A stretch of 35,416 bases of DNA from JAUVIB01 sp964424545. Lineage in GTDB: Bacteria > Calditrichota > Calditrichia > Calditrichales > Calditrichaceae. The notes beneath the pieces are model-generated. The model was not told where the DNA came from, ran no database searches, and saw nothing but the letters and a program-made list of their open reading frames with translations. Positions 7,975-16,543 of this stretch are shown here, in pieces. The stretch's first letter is position 1, and each line of letters opens with the position of its first letter. The DNA lies in the NCBI GenBank assembly GCA_964424545.1, contig CAYRJN010000011.1:1-35416 (forward strand), read 5' to 3'. The translations under genes and the position numbers were made by a program.

Positions 7975-9402
7975 ATGAACAATGTAAGAAAATATCTTTT
8001 TTTATTAATGACTCCGTTTTTATGGTCTCCCGCTCAAGCTCAACGTATTTTAAGCATTGACGACGCCATACAAATCGCATTGCAGCACAACCGCGATATA
8101 GAATTGGCCAAACTGGAAATTGATAAAGCGCAAGCTCGCGTAGACGGAGCTTATGGTTACGCTTATCCATCCATTGATTTCAGCGCGGGTTTTTCGCACT
8201 TCTTACAAAAACCTAAAATGCCTTTTCCCGATTTTGCCGCTATGTTAAACAATGCTACTTACGGAGTGCTCTTCAAAGAAGCCGTAATACCTTATGATCC
8301 GAATAAATTATTACCGATAGACACCAAACTCCAAGCCTTTGCGCAAACGAACAATTATCAAACCAAGGCTGAATTAACGCAAATCATATTCAGCGCCCGT
8401 GTTCTTACGGGTATTGGCGCGGCGCAAATATATTTACAGCTATCGGAAGAAAACATAAAACGCGTTATATCCAAGACGGTATTAAACGTTAAAAAAGCCT
8501 TTTACGGCGTTATATTAACCAAGGACTTGTTAAAAATAGCAGAAGGCCGCTTTTCCAATGCCAAAGAATATTTGGAGACAATAAAATCCATGCGCAAACA
8601 GGGACTTGTATCACAATTCGAACAATTGCAGGCTGAAGTGCAGGTAGAAAATATCCGTCCAATTTTGCAGCAACTGGAAAACGCGCATATCGAAGCGCTC
8701 GGCGGTCTGAAAATCTTATTGAATATTGATCAAAATGAACAAATTGAAGTCGCCGGTGAAATGGATTACAAAAAGGAAGCGCTCCCTTCGGAGGAGGGGC
8801 TTATAGATGAAGCGCTACATTCCAATTTAAATATAAAAACACTTAAGATTAAACAAAAATTAGACAACGCTCAAGTTAAATTGGCTCGTACGGAATATTG
8901 GCCTTCCTTTGCCGGTTTCGCCAATTATATTTACGCCGGAAGTTCCGATAATTTCAAATTTCAGCATTACAATTCCAGCACCGTCGGTATCGGTATGTCG
9001 ATAAATCTTTTTCAGGGTTTTCGCACGGCAAGAGAGATTCAGCAAAAAAAAATAGAGCTAAGTAAAACAAAAACGCAAATCTCTGTTTTAATCGACGCCG
9101 TAGTCAGAGACGAAAGAACGCGCCTTAATGAATTAAAACGTGTACAGAAACAAATTGAATTGATGGACAAAAATATAAAAGTGGCAGAGCGCGCCTACGA
9201 AATTGCCGAAGACCGCTATAAAACGGGTCAGGGCATACAATTGGAAGTAAAAAACGCCGATATAGCGCTTAAACAAGCAAGAGTGAATTATACTAACGCC
9301 GTTTACGATTACAGCATTGCCAAAGCTAAACTCTATGATTTGGTCGGCCGTATCGATAAAAAATATTATAAATTCGCCACAAAATATGTGGACGAGCAAT
9401 AA
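7975..9402 (+). CDS. TolC-like outer membrane efflux protein
   Basis: A 475-residue outer-membrane factor that would give the RND pump its exit channel. A signal peptide (hydrophobic core LFLLMTPFLW, cleavage after PAQA) precedes ILSIDDAIQIALQHNRDIEL, the usual start of an OEP repeat. Two long helical-barrel repeats follow, ~25-255 and ~260-465. The second contains GIGMSINLFQGFRTAREIQQ and ends with the ALKQARVNYTNAVYDYSIAK segment typical of TolC relatives. The ATG start is supported by AAGGT eight bases upstream. It lies between tetR and the fusion-protein gene, 174 bases ahead of the latter. Confidence 0.92.
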   Translation: MNNVRKYLFLLMTPFLWSPAQAQRILSIDDAIQIALQHNRDIELAKLEIDKAQARVDGAYGYAYPSIDFSAGFSHFLQKPKMPFPDFAAMLNNATYGVLFKEAVIPYDPNKLLPIDTKLQAFAQTNNYQTKAELTQIIFSARVLTGIGAAQIYLQLSEENIKRVISKTVLNVKKAFYGVILTKDLLKIAEGRFSNAKEYLETIKSMRKQGLVSQFEQLQAEVQVENIRPILQQLENAHIEALGGLKILLNIDQNEQIEVAGEMDYKKEALPSEEGLIDEALHSNLNIKTLKIKQKLDNAQVKLARTEYWPSFAGFANYIYAGSSDNFKFQHYNSSTVGIGMSINLFQGFRTAREIQQKKIELSKTKTQISVLIDAVVRDERTRLNELKRVQKQIELMDKNIKVAERAYEIAEDRYKTGQGIQLEVKNADIALKQARVNYTNAVYDYSIAKAKLYDLVGRIDKKYYKFATKYVDEQ

Positions 9403-9510
9403 ACAGTTGTCATTAATAATCTATTTCGATAAAAAATGGAAACGCAAAACGCTGTTGCCGCGCCATAATTAAAAATTGCATACAAATTAATAAGCATTTT
9501 GAAGCTTTGC

Positions 9511-9525
9511 TATGAAACCATAAAT
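9511..9525. promoter_or_regulatory. Second copy of candidate TetR operator
   Basis: TATGAAACCATAAAT matches 14 of 15 bases of the motif at 6793-6807 and keeps the outer TATG/CATA symmetry. It lies 52-66 bases before the start of the membrane-fusion protein gene, where a repressor could block transcription of the fusion protein and RND genes. Confidence 0.35.
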
Positions 9526-9576
9526 AAACGTAAATCGTTAATATTCGGATACGAAATATAATCAAGGAATAATGTT

Positions 9577-10614
9577 ATGAAATCAGTAAATTTAATTGCA
9601 ATATTAATGATCTTAATTATGACCTATGCTTTCTCTTCCTGTACGAAGGAGGAAAATAGGGGAACAAAGAGTATGGAACAAATCCAGAAAGAAGAAGGCG
9701 TTCCGGTTGTCGTTAAAAAAGTGACGCCGCAAAAATTCACGACATATCTCACCTTTTTCGGAAAGTTTAAAGGGAATAAAGAGACCATTGTGGGATCTAT
9801 GATAGGCGGAAGAATTGATAAAATATTGGCGCGTCCAGGCGATTTTGTAAAAAAAGATCAGGTCATTATCGAATTTCCGGAAGATTCGCCGGCATCAAAA
9901 TTTCAACAGGCAAAATCGGCTTACGAAATGTCTAAAAAAACTTATGAGCGTATGAAGGTATTGCTCGAAAAAGGAGAAATTGCTCAAGCGCAATTCGATG
10001 GCGCTGAAACAAAATATATGGTGGATAAACGAAATTACGAAATTACGAAAGATATGCTGAAATTAATAGCGCCTTACGACGGTAGAATCACCGAGTTAAT
10101 GGTGCACGAGGGCGACAATGTTAAGCAAAAAACACCGCTTTTTACAATTGCTCAACTGTATAAAATGAAGATTCGTATTTGGCTTTCCGATTCGGAAAGA
10201 ATGATAATAAAAAAAGGAATGCCCGCCGTTGCAATCGTCGGCAAAAAGGAGTATCGGGGAACAATCAACGATCTGTCATTAAGCGCCGATCCCTTTAAAC
10301 AAGCTTTTTATGCCGATTTGATTTTTAATAACCGAAAACGGGAAATTTTACCAGGGACCATTGCCGATGTAAAAATTATTACCTATTCCAACGATAAGGC
10401 CATAACGATTCCGCGCAATATTGTACGTAAAGAAGGCAATGAATTTTATGTTTTCGTTGCCGACGGCAACAAAGCCGTTAAAAAAGTAATCAACATAAAA
10501 AATGAGAGCGGTATTCTGTATGAGGTGGGCAGAGGTCTCCGCATCGGTGATCCTTTGATCGTTAAAGGCGGCGCGCGCCTTATCAATGGTACAAAAATTA
10601 ACGTTGTTAAGTAG
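9577..10614 (+). CDS. RND efflux periplasmic adaptor (membrane fusion) lipoprotein
   Basis: A 345-residue HlyD/AcrA-family adaptor bridging the inner-membrane permease and the TolC-like channel. A lipoprotein signal with lipobox FSSC (Cys22) anchors it. The biotinyl-lipoyl half-motif GGRIDKILARPGDFVKKDQV (~85-104) is followed by a helical hairpin (~110-165). The second lipoyl half is IAPYDGRITELMVHEGDNVK, and beta-barrel and membrane-proximal domains complete it. The ATG has an AAGGA site 8-9 bases upstream. The stop is 10 bases before the permease start, so the two are co-transcribed. Confidence 0.93.
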   Translation: MKSVNLIAILMILIMTYAFSSCTKEENRGTKSMEQIQKEEGVPVVVKKVTPQKFTTYLTFFGKFKGNKETIVGSMIGGRIDKILARPGDFVKKDQVIIEFPEDSPASKFQQAKSAYEMSKKTYERMKVLLEKGEIAQAQFDGAETKYMVDKRNYEITKDMLKLIAPYDGRITELMVHEGDNVKQKTPLFTIAQLYKMKIRIWLSDSERMIIKKGMPAVAIVGKKEYRGTINDLSLSADPFKQAFYADLIFNNRKREILPGTIADVKIITYSNDKAITIPRNIVRKEGNEFYVFVADGNKAVKKVINIKNESGILYEVGRGLRIGDPLIVKGGARLINGTKINVVK

Positions 10615-10624
10615 GGGGTATCGA

Positions 10625-13600
10625 ATGTTTCTTGCAAAACTTTCCATAGAAAGACCGATATTAACAACGATGATTTTGATGGTTTTTATAATCTTCGGCG
10701 GGATTGCATATTTCAGCCTAAACCTGAACCGGATGCCGGAAGTGGAAATCCCCTTTGTTAGCGTTACTACCATCTATCCCGGCGCAGGGCCGAAAGAAAC
10801 GGAAATGCTGATTACAAAAAAGATTGAAGACGCCGTTTCCACTATCAGTGAAATAAAACGTATCGAATCCTATTCCATTGACGGCGCTGCAATTTCTATT
10901 TTGGAATTTAAATTGTCTAAAGATGTGAATGTAGCCAATCAGGAAGTAAAAGATAAAATCGATCAAATTCTGAATGATTTACCGAAGGATTCCAAAAAAC
11001 CGATTGTACAAAAAATAGACATAAAAGCTACGCCGATTATGACCTTGATTTTAAGCGGCGAGCAGGATCCGCGCGAGCTATACCATCTTGCCGATACCCG
11101 TTTAAGAGACCGCTTTTCGCAGATTGCCGGCGTGGCCGACGTAAAAATCACCGGGGGACAGGAGCGCGAAATCAGGGTTGTTTTCGACAATAAGGTTGTT
11201 TACGAAAATTTTATTTCCCTGCCGCAATTATTGCAGATACTCGGCGCTCAAAATGTGGATTTGCCCAGTGGCAATTTTTCCATAAACGATATGGAATATG
11301 CCGTGCGTACCAAAGGGCGATTTAGCAGTTTGGAAGAAATTCGCAATTTGCAAATACCGACGGCCTTTGGCAACAAAAAGTTAAGCCAAATCGCCAAAGT
11401 GGTCGACGGCGGCAAGGATATACGTCAACGCGTAATCTTTTTTAATGCGGAAAAACAAATCCGCGATGTTAACGCCGTGCGGCTGTCGATAATCAAAAGC
11501 TCGGATGGCAATGAAATTATCGTATCCGACGCTCTTAAAGAGATTCTTCCGGAGATTCAAGCTTCGTTGCCCGAAGGCGCAGATTTAAAGATCGTTAACG
11601 ATAATTCCCTTTTTACGCGCTCTACCGTAAACGATACCATGAGCAATATCATTCTCGGCGTTCTTTTTACGTCTATTATTTTATTTATGTTTTTAACTAA
11701 TATGCGCTCAACCGTCATCGTAGCGCTTTCTATGCCGGCATCCATAATATCCACTTTTCTGTTGTTCCGAATGTTTGATATGACTATGAATGTGATGTCT
11801 TTAATGGGCATTTCGGTTTCGGTAGGCGTTTTGGTTTCTAACTCCGTGGTGGTGATTGAAAATATATTCCGTCATAAAGACATTGGGAATACGCCTAAGG
11901 AAGCTTCGTTAAAGGGCACAACGGAAGTGGCCATCGCCGTCATTGCTGCAACGCTGACCAATGTGGTAGTTTTTTTGCCCATTGCCAATATGACCTCTTT
12001 GGTTGGTCGTTTTATGAAAGAATTGGCGCTTGCGGCTTCTTTTTCCACACTTTTTTCATTGCTTTTTTCTTTCACGTTAACGCCCATGCTGGCTTCCTTG
12101 ATGCTGAAAGAAAAAAACGAAGAAGGCAAACTGAGTAAAAAATTGAACGCTTTATATAAATCTTGGGATGAATTTTATCGCAAAATTTTAACAAAGACGT
12201 TAACAAATAAAAAGATAGCTCTTGCCATCGTCGGCGCAGCCTTTTTGCTCTTTATTGTTTCAACAGCCTATTTTGCCCCGCGCGTAGGATTCGATTTTAT
12301 CCCGCAGATGGATAACGGCTTAATCGGTGTTAAAGTGGAATTACCCGACGGTTACAACCTGCAAGAAACAGCGGTGGTGATGCAAACTATTGAAAATAAG
12401 GTAAAAAAATATCCGGAAATAACCAATATCGTTACGGAACTCGGAAAGATTAGCAATTTGAATATGGGGACGAATGTGGCTAAAATGGATATCGTTTTAA
12501 CCCCTGCCGACGAGAGAGATGTTACCTTAAAGAAACGCATATCCGATATTATCAGCGATCTTTCCGATATTCCCAACGCGCGTTTGATTACCGTTGATTA
12601 TATGTCCTCCGGCAACGACCGCGGCGCGCCCATACAGTTTTTTGTATTGGGGCAGGATATGGAAGTTCTTGACAGTTTGAAAAATATCATAATGGACAAA
12701 ATACGCAATGTCCCAGGATTAATTAATCTGGATCAGAGCTCGCGCGAAGGCAAACCGGAAATAACCATTACGCCTAATCGCGTGATGATGGCCGAAACGG
12801 GCGTTACGTCTCAGCAAATAGCCGTAACCGTGCGCGCCGCGGTAGAAGGTATTTCCTCGACAAAATATCGGGAAAAAGGCGAAGAATACGATATAACGCT
12901 TACAATGAATGATATTTCTATCGATACGCCGGAAAAAATCGGGCGCATTTCCATACCCTCTCATCGCGGGGCCGTTTACCGCCTTTCACAATTGGCAGAT
13001 ATTAAATTCACCAAAAGCTATTCGAAAATACTTCATCGCGATAAATATACGGCTATAAAATTCACCGGTTCTCCCTCTCCCGGCATACCGCTCGGAACTG
13101 TTACCGATGAAATCGAATTACGTTTGGCGAATATTAAATTTCCGCCCGGTTATAAAATACTTTGGTCCGGCAATACAGAGATGATGAAAGAGATGAAAGC
13201 GGATATGATATTTGCCTTTGCTCTCGCCATTATATTAACTTATATGCTGCTTGCGGCTATTCTCGAAAGTTTTATTCAACCGGTATTTATATTGCTCACC
13301 CTTCCGCTTGCCCTTATAGGCGTATTTGCATCGCTGTATTATACCGGCATTTCCTTCGCCGTTACCTCTTTAATGGCGATCATAATGTTAATCGGTATTG
13401 TGGTCAATAACGCTATTTTAATGTTGGATTATACCAATCAACTTGTTCGTGAAAAAGACATGGACGTTAAAAGCGCTTTAATCGAGGCCTGCCCGACAAA
13501 ATTAAAACCGATTATAATGTCCACCTTGGCTATCATTCTCGGTATGCTGCCGTTGGCAATGGGCGTGGGTTCCGCCGGCGTTGAGCTGCGTACGCCGCTC

Positions 13601-13717
13601 GGCGTGGTCAGCATCGGCGGCTTATTGGTTTCGACGATTTTAACGCTGTTCATCATACCGGCGTTTTACTATCTAACGGCCAAAGGTGAAAAAAAGGAAA
13701 CAAGCGTTAGAACATAA
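10625..13717 (+). CDS. RND efflux transporter permease subunit (HAE1/AcrB-like)
   Basis: A 1030-residue inner-membrane proton-type antiporter of the usual HAE1 length. I start at ATG 10625 (MFLAKLSIERPILTTMI) because AGGGGG precedes it; an upstream ATG at 10586 overlaps the adaptor gene and adds 13 atypical residues. Twelve membrane helices are expected: TM1 near the start, TM2-6 around 335-490, TM7 near 540, and TM8-12 around 860-1020. The two periplasmic porter loops lie between. TM4 reads GVLVSNSVVVIENIF, so the Asp pair used for proton relay in AcrB (407/408) is Ser405-Asn406 here. TM10 has GIVVNNAILMLDYT, with Asn where AcrB has Lys940. Substrate unknown. Confidence 0.95.
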   Translation: MFLAKLSIERPILTTMILMVFIIFGGIAYFSLNLNRMPEVEIPFVSVTTIYPGAGPKETEMLITKKIEDAVSTISEIKRIESYSIDGAAISILEFKLSKDVNVANQEVKDKIDQILNDLPKDSKKPIVQKIDIKATPIMTLILSGEQDPRELYHLADTRLRDRFSQIAGVADVKITGGQEREIRVVFDNKVVYENFISLPQLLQILGAQNVDLPSGNFSINDMEYAVRTKGRFSSLEEIRNLQIPTAFGNKKLSQIAKVVDGGKDIRQRVIFFNAEKQIRDVNAVRLSIIKSSDGNEIIVSDALKEILPEIQASLPEGADLKIVNDNSLFTRSTVNDTMSNIILGVLFTSIILFMFLTNMRSTVIVALSMPASIISTFLLFRMFDMTMNVMSLMGISVSVGVLVSNSVVVIENIFRHKDIGNTPKEASLKGTTEVAIAVIAATLTNVVVFLPIANMTSLVGRFMKELALAASFSTLFSLLFSFTLTPMLASLMLKEKNEEGKLSKKLNALYKSWDEFYRKILTKTLTNKKIALAIVGAAFLLFIVSTAYFAPRVGFDFIPQMDNGLIGVKVELPDGYNLQETAVVMQTIENKVKKYPEITNIVTELGKISNLNMGTNVAKMDIVLTPADERDVTLKKRISDIISDLSDIPNARLITVDYMSSGNDRGAPIQFFVLGQDMEVLDSLKNIIMDKIRNVPGLINLDQSSREGKPEITITPNRVMMAETGVTSQQIAVTVRAAVEGISSTKYREKGEEYDITLTMNDISIDTPEKIGRISIPSHRGAVYRLSQLADIKFTKSYSKILHRDKYTAIKFTGSPSPGIPLGTVTDEIELRLANIKFPPGYKILWSGNTEMMKEMKADMIFAFALAIILTYMLLAAILESFIQPVFILLTLPLALIGVFASLYYTGISFAVTSLMAIIMLIGIVVNNAILMLDYTNQLVREKDMDVKSALIEACPTKLKPIIMSTLAIILGMLPLAMGVGSAGVELRTPLGVVSIGGLLVSTILTLFIIPAFYYLTAKGEKKETSVRT

Positions 13718-13747
13718 CTTTGCAAAGTAATTAATGAAAATAGTGCG

Positions 13748-13961
13748 AGTAGAATTGTCAACGTGTCATTCCTTCGAAAGAAGGAATCTGAATTTAGACA
13801 ATAGCAAGATTTAGATTCCCGATAGAAACATTCGGGAATGACAAGGGGGAGGAGAATGTAGGAACAGCAACAAAAAGTTCAATATTGTCATTCTCAGATA
13901 AATTGGAGAATCTAAAATACGGCCTATGTGAACGATGTATAATTTCAAAATTGAGAATAAT
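13748..13961 (+). repeat. Dispersed BIME-like repeat, copy B
   Basis: Second near-full copy of the element at 10-230, in the same orientation. The first module is identical for more than 20 bases around ATTCCTTCGAAAGAAGGAAT. The second is ATTCCCGA-N9-TCGGGAAT, and the third runs from GTCATTCTC to GAGAATCTAAAA. Homology ends at AATTGAGAATAAT. The element lies just downstream of the RND gene. Confidence 0.8.
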
Positions 13962-14158
13962 TTCTTTTTAGCGAAGCTTATCTTTTAGAAAATCTTTATC
14001 CGGATAATTTTCTTGAAGCGTTTGAAAATTTTTTAATTGCAATAGATATTAGAATGCATATTAAAAATACGGGAACTGTACAAAATTACTGTACGAGTTT
14101 TAGAGTGCAAGAAAAAAATATTACAGACTTGTATTCCGTGAGAAAAATGATTTTATAA
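13961..14158 (+). pseudogene. Possible gene remnant abutting repeat copy B
   Basis: An open frame of 65 codons without a start codon begins where homology to the repeat ends and closes with TAA at 14156-14158. It reads FSEAYLLENLYPDNFLEAF and later FRVQEKNITDLYSVRKMIL, which looks protein-like, but I do not recognise it. Arrival of the repeat may have removed the 5' part of a gene. It could equally be a chance open frame in AT-rich DNA. Confidence 0.25.
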
Positions 14159-14548
14159 CAAATCATCTAATACTTTATATCTTATTGTTATTTTTCATTT
14201 TGATAAAATTCATATCATTATTCGGATTGGAATTTTATTATTTTATTTATGATACTGAGATTTGATTGGATCAATTTCATAAAGGGCAAAATTTTTCCAA
14301 ATAAATCTACAAACCCAATTACCTATATACATTGATTTTTTATCTTATCCGCCTGCCAATAATTATTTTTATTTAAATCCATTTTTAGTAAATTTGTCTG
14401 TAAACTTTATTGCAATATTTTTATCAAACTGAAGGTTTAGCGGTTTATTCAAATTTATGAATTTTGAATTGCATCGAACTTGGTATATATTTTTTTGCAA
14501 TGATAATAAGCAGTTTCTATTATAATTTTTTATAAACGAGGTTTATTT
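14159..14548. other. AT-rich intergenic region upstream of the aminotransferase
   Basis: About 390 bases with stops in all frames and no RNA gene or strong hairpin that I can see. A weak promoter-like pair TTGAAT and TATATT with a 16-base spacer lies near 14464-14492. The ribosome site CGAGG is at 14537-14541 before the ATG at 14549. Confidence 0.4.
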
Positions 14549-15745
14549 ATGAAAACACTGTCAAAACGAGGCGAAGTAATGCCCTCTTCGCCAATTAGAC
14601 GATTGGTCCCCCTTGCGGATCATGCTATTGCCCAAGGTAAACATGTTTTTCATCTTAATATCGGACAGCCCGATATACATACTCCCGATTCTTTTATGCA
14701 TCCCATAAAAAATATGAACATGCCTGTGTTGGCTTACGGGCCGTCGGCCGGACTTACATCGTTTCGTGAAAAATTGGTAGAGTATTATCGACGTTTTGAT
14801 ATCCATGTGGAAAAGGAGAATATTTTAATTACCACCGGCGGCAGTGAGGCGATTATTTTTACCTTAATGGCCATTGCAGACCCCGGCGATGAAATTATAA
14901 TTCCAGAACCGTTTTATACCAATTATAACGGTTTCGCCGTAGAAGCCGGCGTTAAAATCGTACCCATAACCTCCAATATTAAAGACCATTTTCAACTGCC
15001 ACCGATTGAATTGATTAATGAGAAGATTACTTCGCGCACGAGAGCCATTATGATTTGCAATCCCAACAATCCCACCGGTTATGTTTATTCGCGAGAAGAG
15101 ATGGAAGCTGTTAAGGAGATTGCTTTAAAGCATAATTTATTTTTTATTACGGACGAAGTTTACAGGGAATTTGTTTACGGCGAACAGGAACATGTTTCCG
15201 TTATGCATCTTGACGGAATGGAAGACCGCGCCGTTTTATTAGATAGCGTTTCCAAACGCTATTCCGCCTGCGGCGCCCGTATCGGTATGATTGTCAGTAA
15301 AAACCGAGAATTTATTGATGCCGCATTAAAATTCGGTATGGCGCGTTTATGTCCCCCTACTATCGAACAAATCGCTTCACAGGCCGGTATTGATACGCCG
15401 CGTGAATATTTTGATGAAGTGATTAACGAATACAAACAGCGCCGTGATGTAATGGTCAAAATGCTCAACGATATACCCGGCGTTATTGCGCCCATGCCTA
15501 AAGGCGCTTTCTACCTTGTCGCCGAGCTGCCGGTTGACGATGCGGACAAATTTGCCCAATGGCTGCTTACCGATTTTGATATAAATAAAAAAACCGTAAT
15601 GGTTGCGCCGGCTAACGGATTTTATTCTACATCGGGATTAGGACAACGTGAGGTGCGTATTGCCTATGTCTTAAATGTGAAAGAGATCGAAGAATCTATG
15701 AATATTCTTAAAGAAGCGCTAAGGGTTTATCCTGGAAAATTGTAG
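14549..15745 (+). CDS. PLP-dependent aminotransferase, class I/II
   Basis: A 398-residue cytosolic fold-type I aminotransferase, full length for the aspartate aminotransferase family. It shows the N-terminal LNIGQPDIHTP, the glycine-rich cofactor loop TTGGSEAIIFT, and the substrate and PLP-ring motif CNPNNPTGYVYSREE. It also has ITDEVYREFVYG, and the Schiff-base lysine in DSVSKRYSACGARIGM (Lys236). The conserved C-terminal Arg for the substrate carboxylate is probably in GLGQREVRIAY. It begins with ATG behind CGAGG. The amino donor and acceptor cannot be assigned; it sits alone among membrane and transport genes. Confidence 0.92.
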   Translation: MKTLSKRGEVMPSSPIRRLVPLADHAIAQGKHVFHLNIGQPDIHTPDSFMHPIKNMNMPVLAYGPSAGLTSFREKLVEYYRRFDIHVEKENILITTGGSEAIIFTLMAIADPGDEIIIPEPFYTNYNGFAVEAGVKIVPITSNIKDHFQLPPIELINEKITSRTRAIMICNPNNPTGYVYSREEMEAVKEIALKHNLFFITDEVYREFVYGEQEHVSVMHLDGMEDRAVLLDSVSKRYSACGARIGMIVSKNREFIDAALKFGMARLCPPTIEQIASQAGIDTPREYFDEVINEYKQRRDVMVKMLNDIPGVIAPMPKGAFYLVAELPVDDADKFAQWLLTDFDINKKTVMVAPANGFYSTSGLGQREVRIAYVLNVKEIEESMNILKEALRVYPGKL

Positions 15746-15796
15746 TCACAATTGTTAACGATGTTGATGTTTGCCATAAACAGCAAAAAGATCATC

Positions 15797-16444
15797 ATGA
15801 AAAGTGATAATAATTACCAAAAACTTCTTTTTACTTATTTTATTTTTGCCGTTGCAATGGCTTATCTTGAAGCTGTTGTCGTTGTGTATCTGCGTCTTTT
15901 ATATTATCCGCAGGGTTTTCGGTTTCCTTTGGCTGATATTCCCGCTTATGTTGCTTTAACGGAAATCGGGAGAGAAACGGCCACCATTATTATGTTATGG
16001 TTTGTTGCCCGTATGGGACGCCGCGATTTTAAAGGCCGTTTCGCCCTTTTTATTTATTCTTTCGGCGTTTGGGATATTTTTTATTATGTTTGGTTAAAAG
16101 TTCTGCTCAACTGGCCCCATGGCTGGCTGGTATGGGACATTCTCTTTCTTATTCCCTTACCATGGGTTGCCCCCTGGCTTGCGCCTTTTATTGTCAGCAT
16201 AGGTTTGATTTTCACCGCCCGGCTGATATTAAAATATCCTGAAAAATTCCCGAAAAAAATTTTATCACAAAAAGAATGGATTTTGGAAGCGGGCGCTATA
16301 GCAGCCATATTAATAAGTTTTTTTTGGGAAAGCCTTAACGTTTTGCAAAAACGTATACCGGAAAGTTACCCGTGGTGGTTATTTACGTCAGGATTTTTAT
16401 CGGGTATAATCGTTATTATCAGATGCTATCGCCGAACGCAATAA
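15797..16444 (+). CDS. Six-helix integral membrane protein, unknown function
   Basis: A 215-residue protein dominated by about six hydrophobic helices: LLFTYFIFAVAMAYLEAVVV, ETATIIMLWFVARMG, FALFIYSFGVWDIFYYVWL, WVAPWLAPFIVSIGLIFTA, AGAIAAILISFFWESL and WWLFTSGFLSGIIVIIRCY. It contains many Trp/Pro pairs in the middle loop (WLVWDILFLIPLPWVAPW) and no motif I recognise. The frame opens at TTG 15752 and has ATGs at 15761 and 15767. I prefer ATG 15797 (MKSDNNYQKLLF) because hydrophobic sequence begins shortly after it, but ribosome-site support is weak. It follows the aminotransferase by 51 bases and may be co-transcribed. Confidence 0.7.
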   Translation: MKSDNNYQKLLFTYFIFAVAMAYLEAVVVVYLRLLYYPQGFRFPLADIPAYVALTEIGRETATIIMLWFVARMGRRDFKGRFALFIYSFGVWDIFYYVWLKVLLNWPHGWLVWDILFLIPLPWVAPWLAPFIVSIGLIFTARLILKYPEKFPKKILSQKEWILEAGAIAAILISFFWESLNVLQKRIPESYPWWLFTSGFLSGIIVIIRCYRRTQ

Positions 16445-16543
16445 GATATTTCCTACTCAATTTTGAGAAGCTAAATTTGTATTTTTTCCTCCTTTCCCTT
16501 AATTTTACGCCTCCGATCTTAAAATAAAAATGAGAACTTAGCA

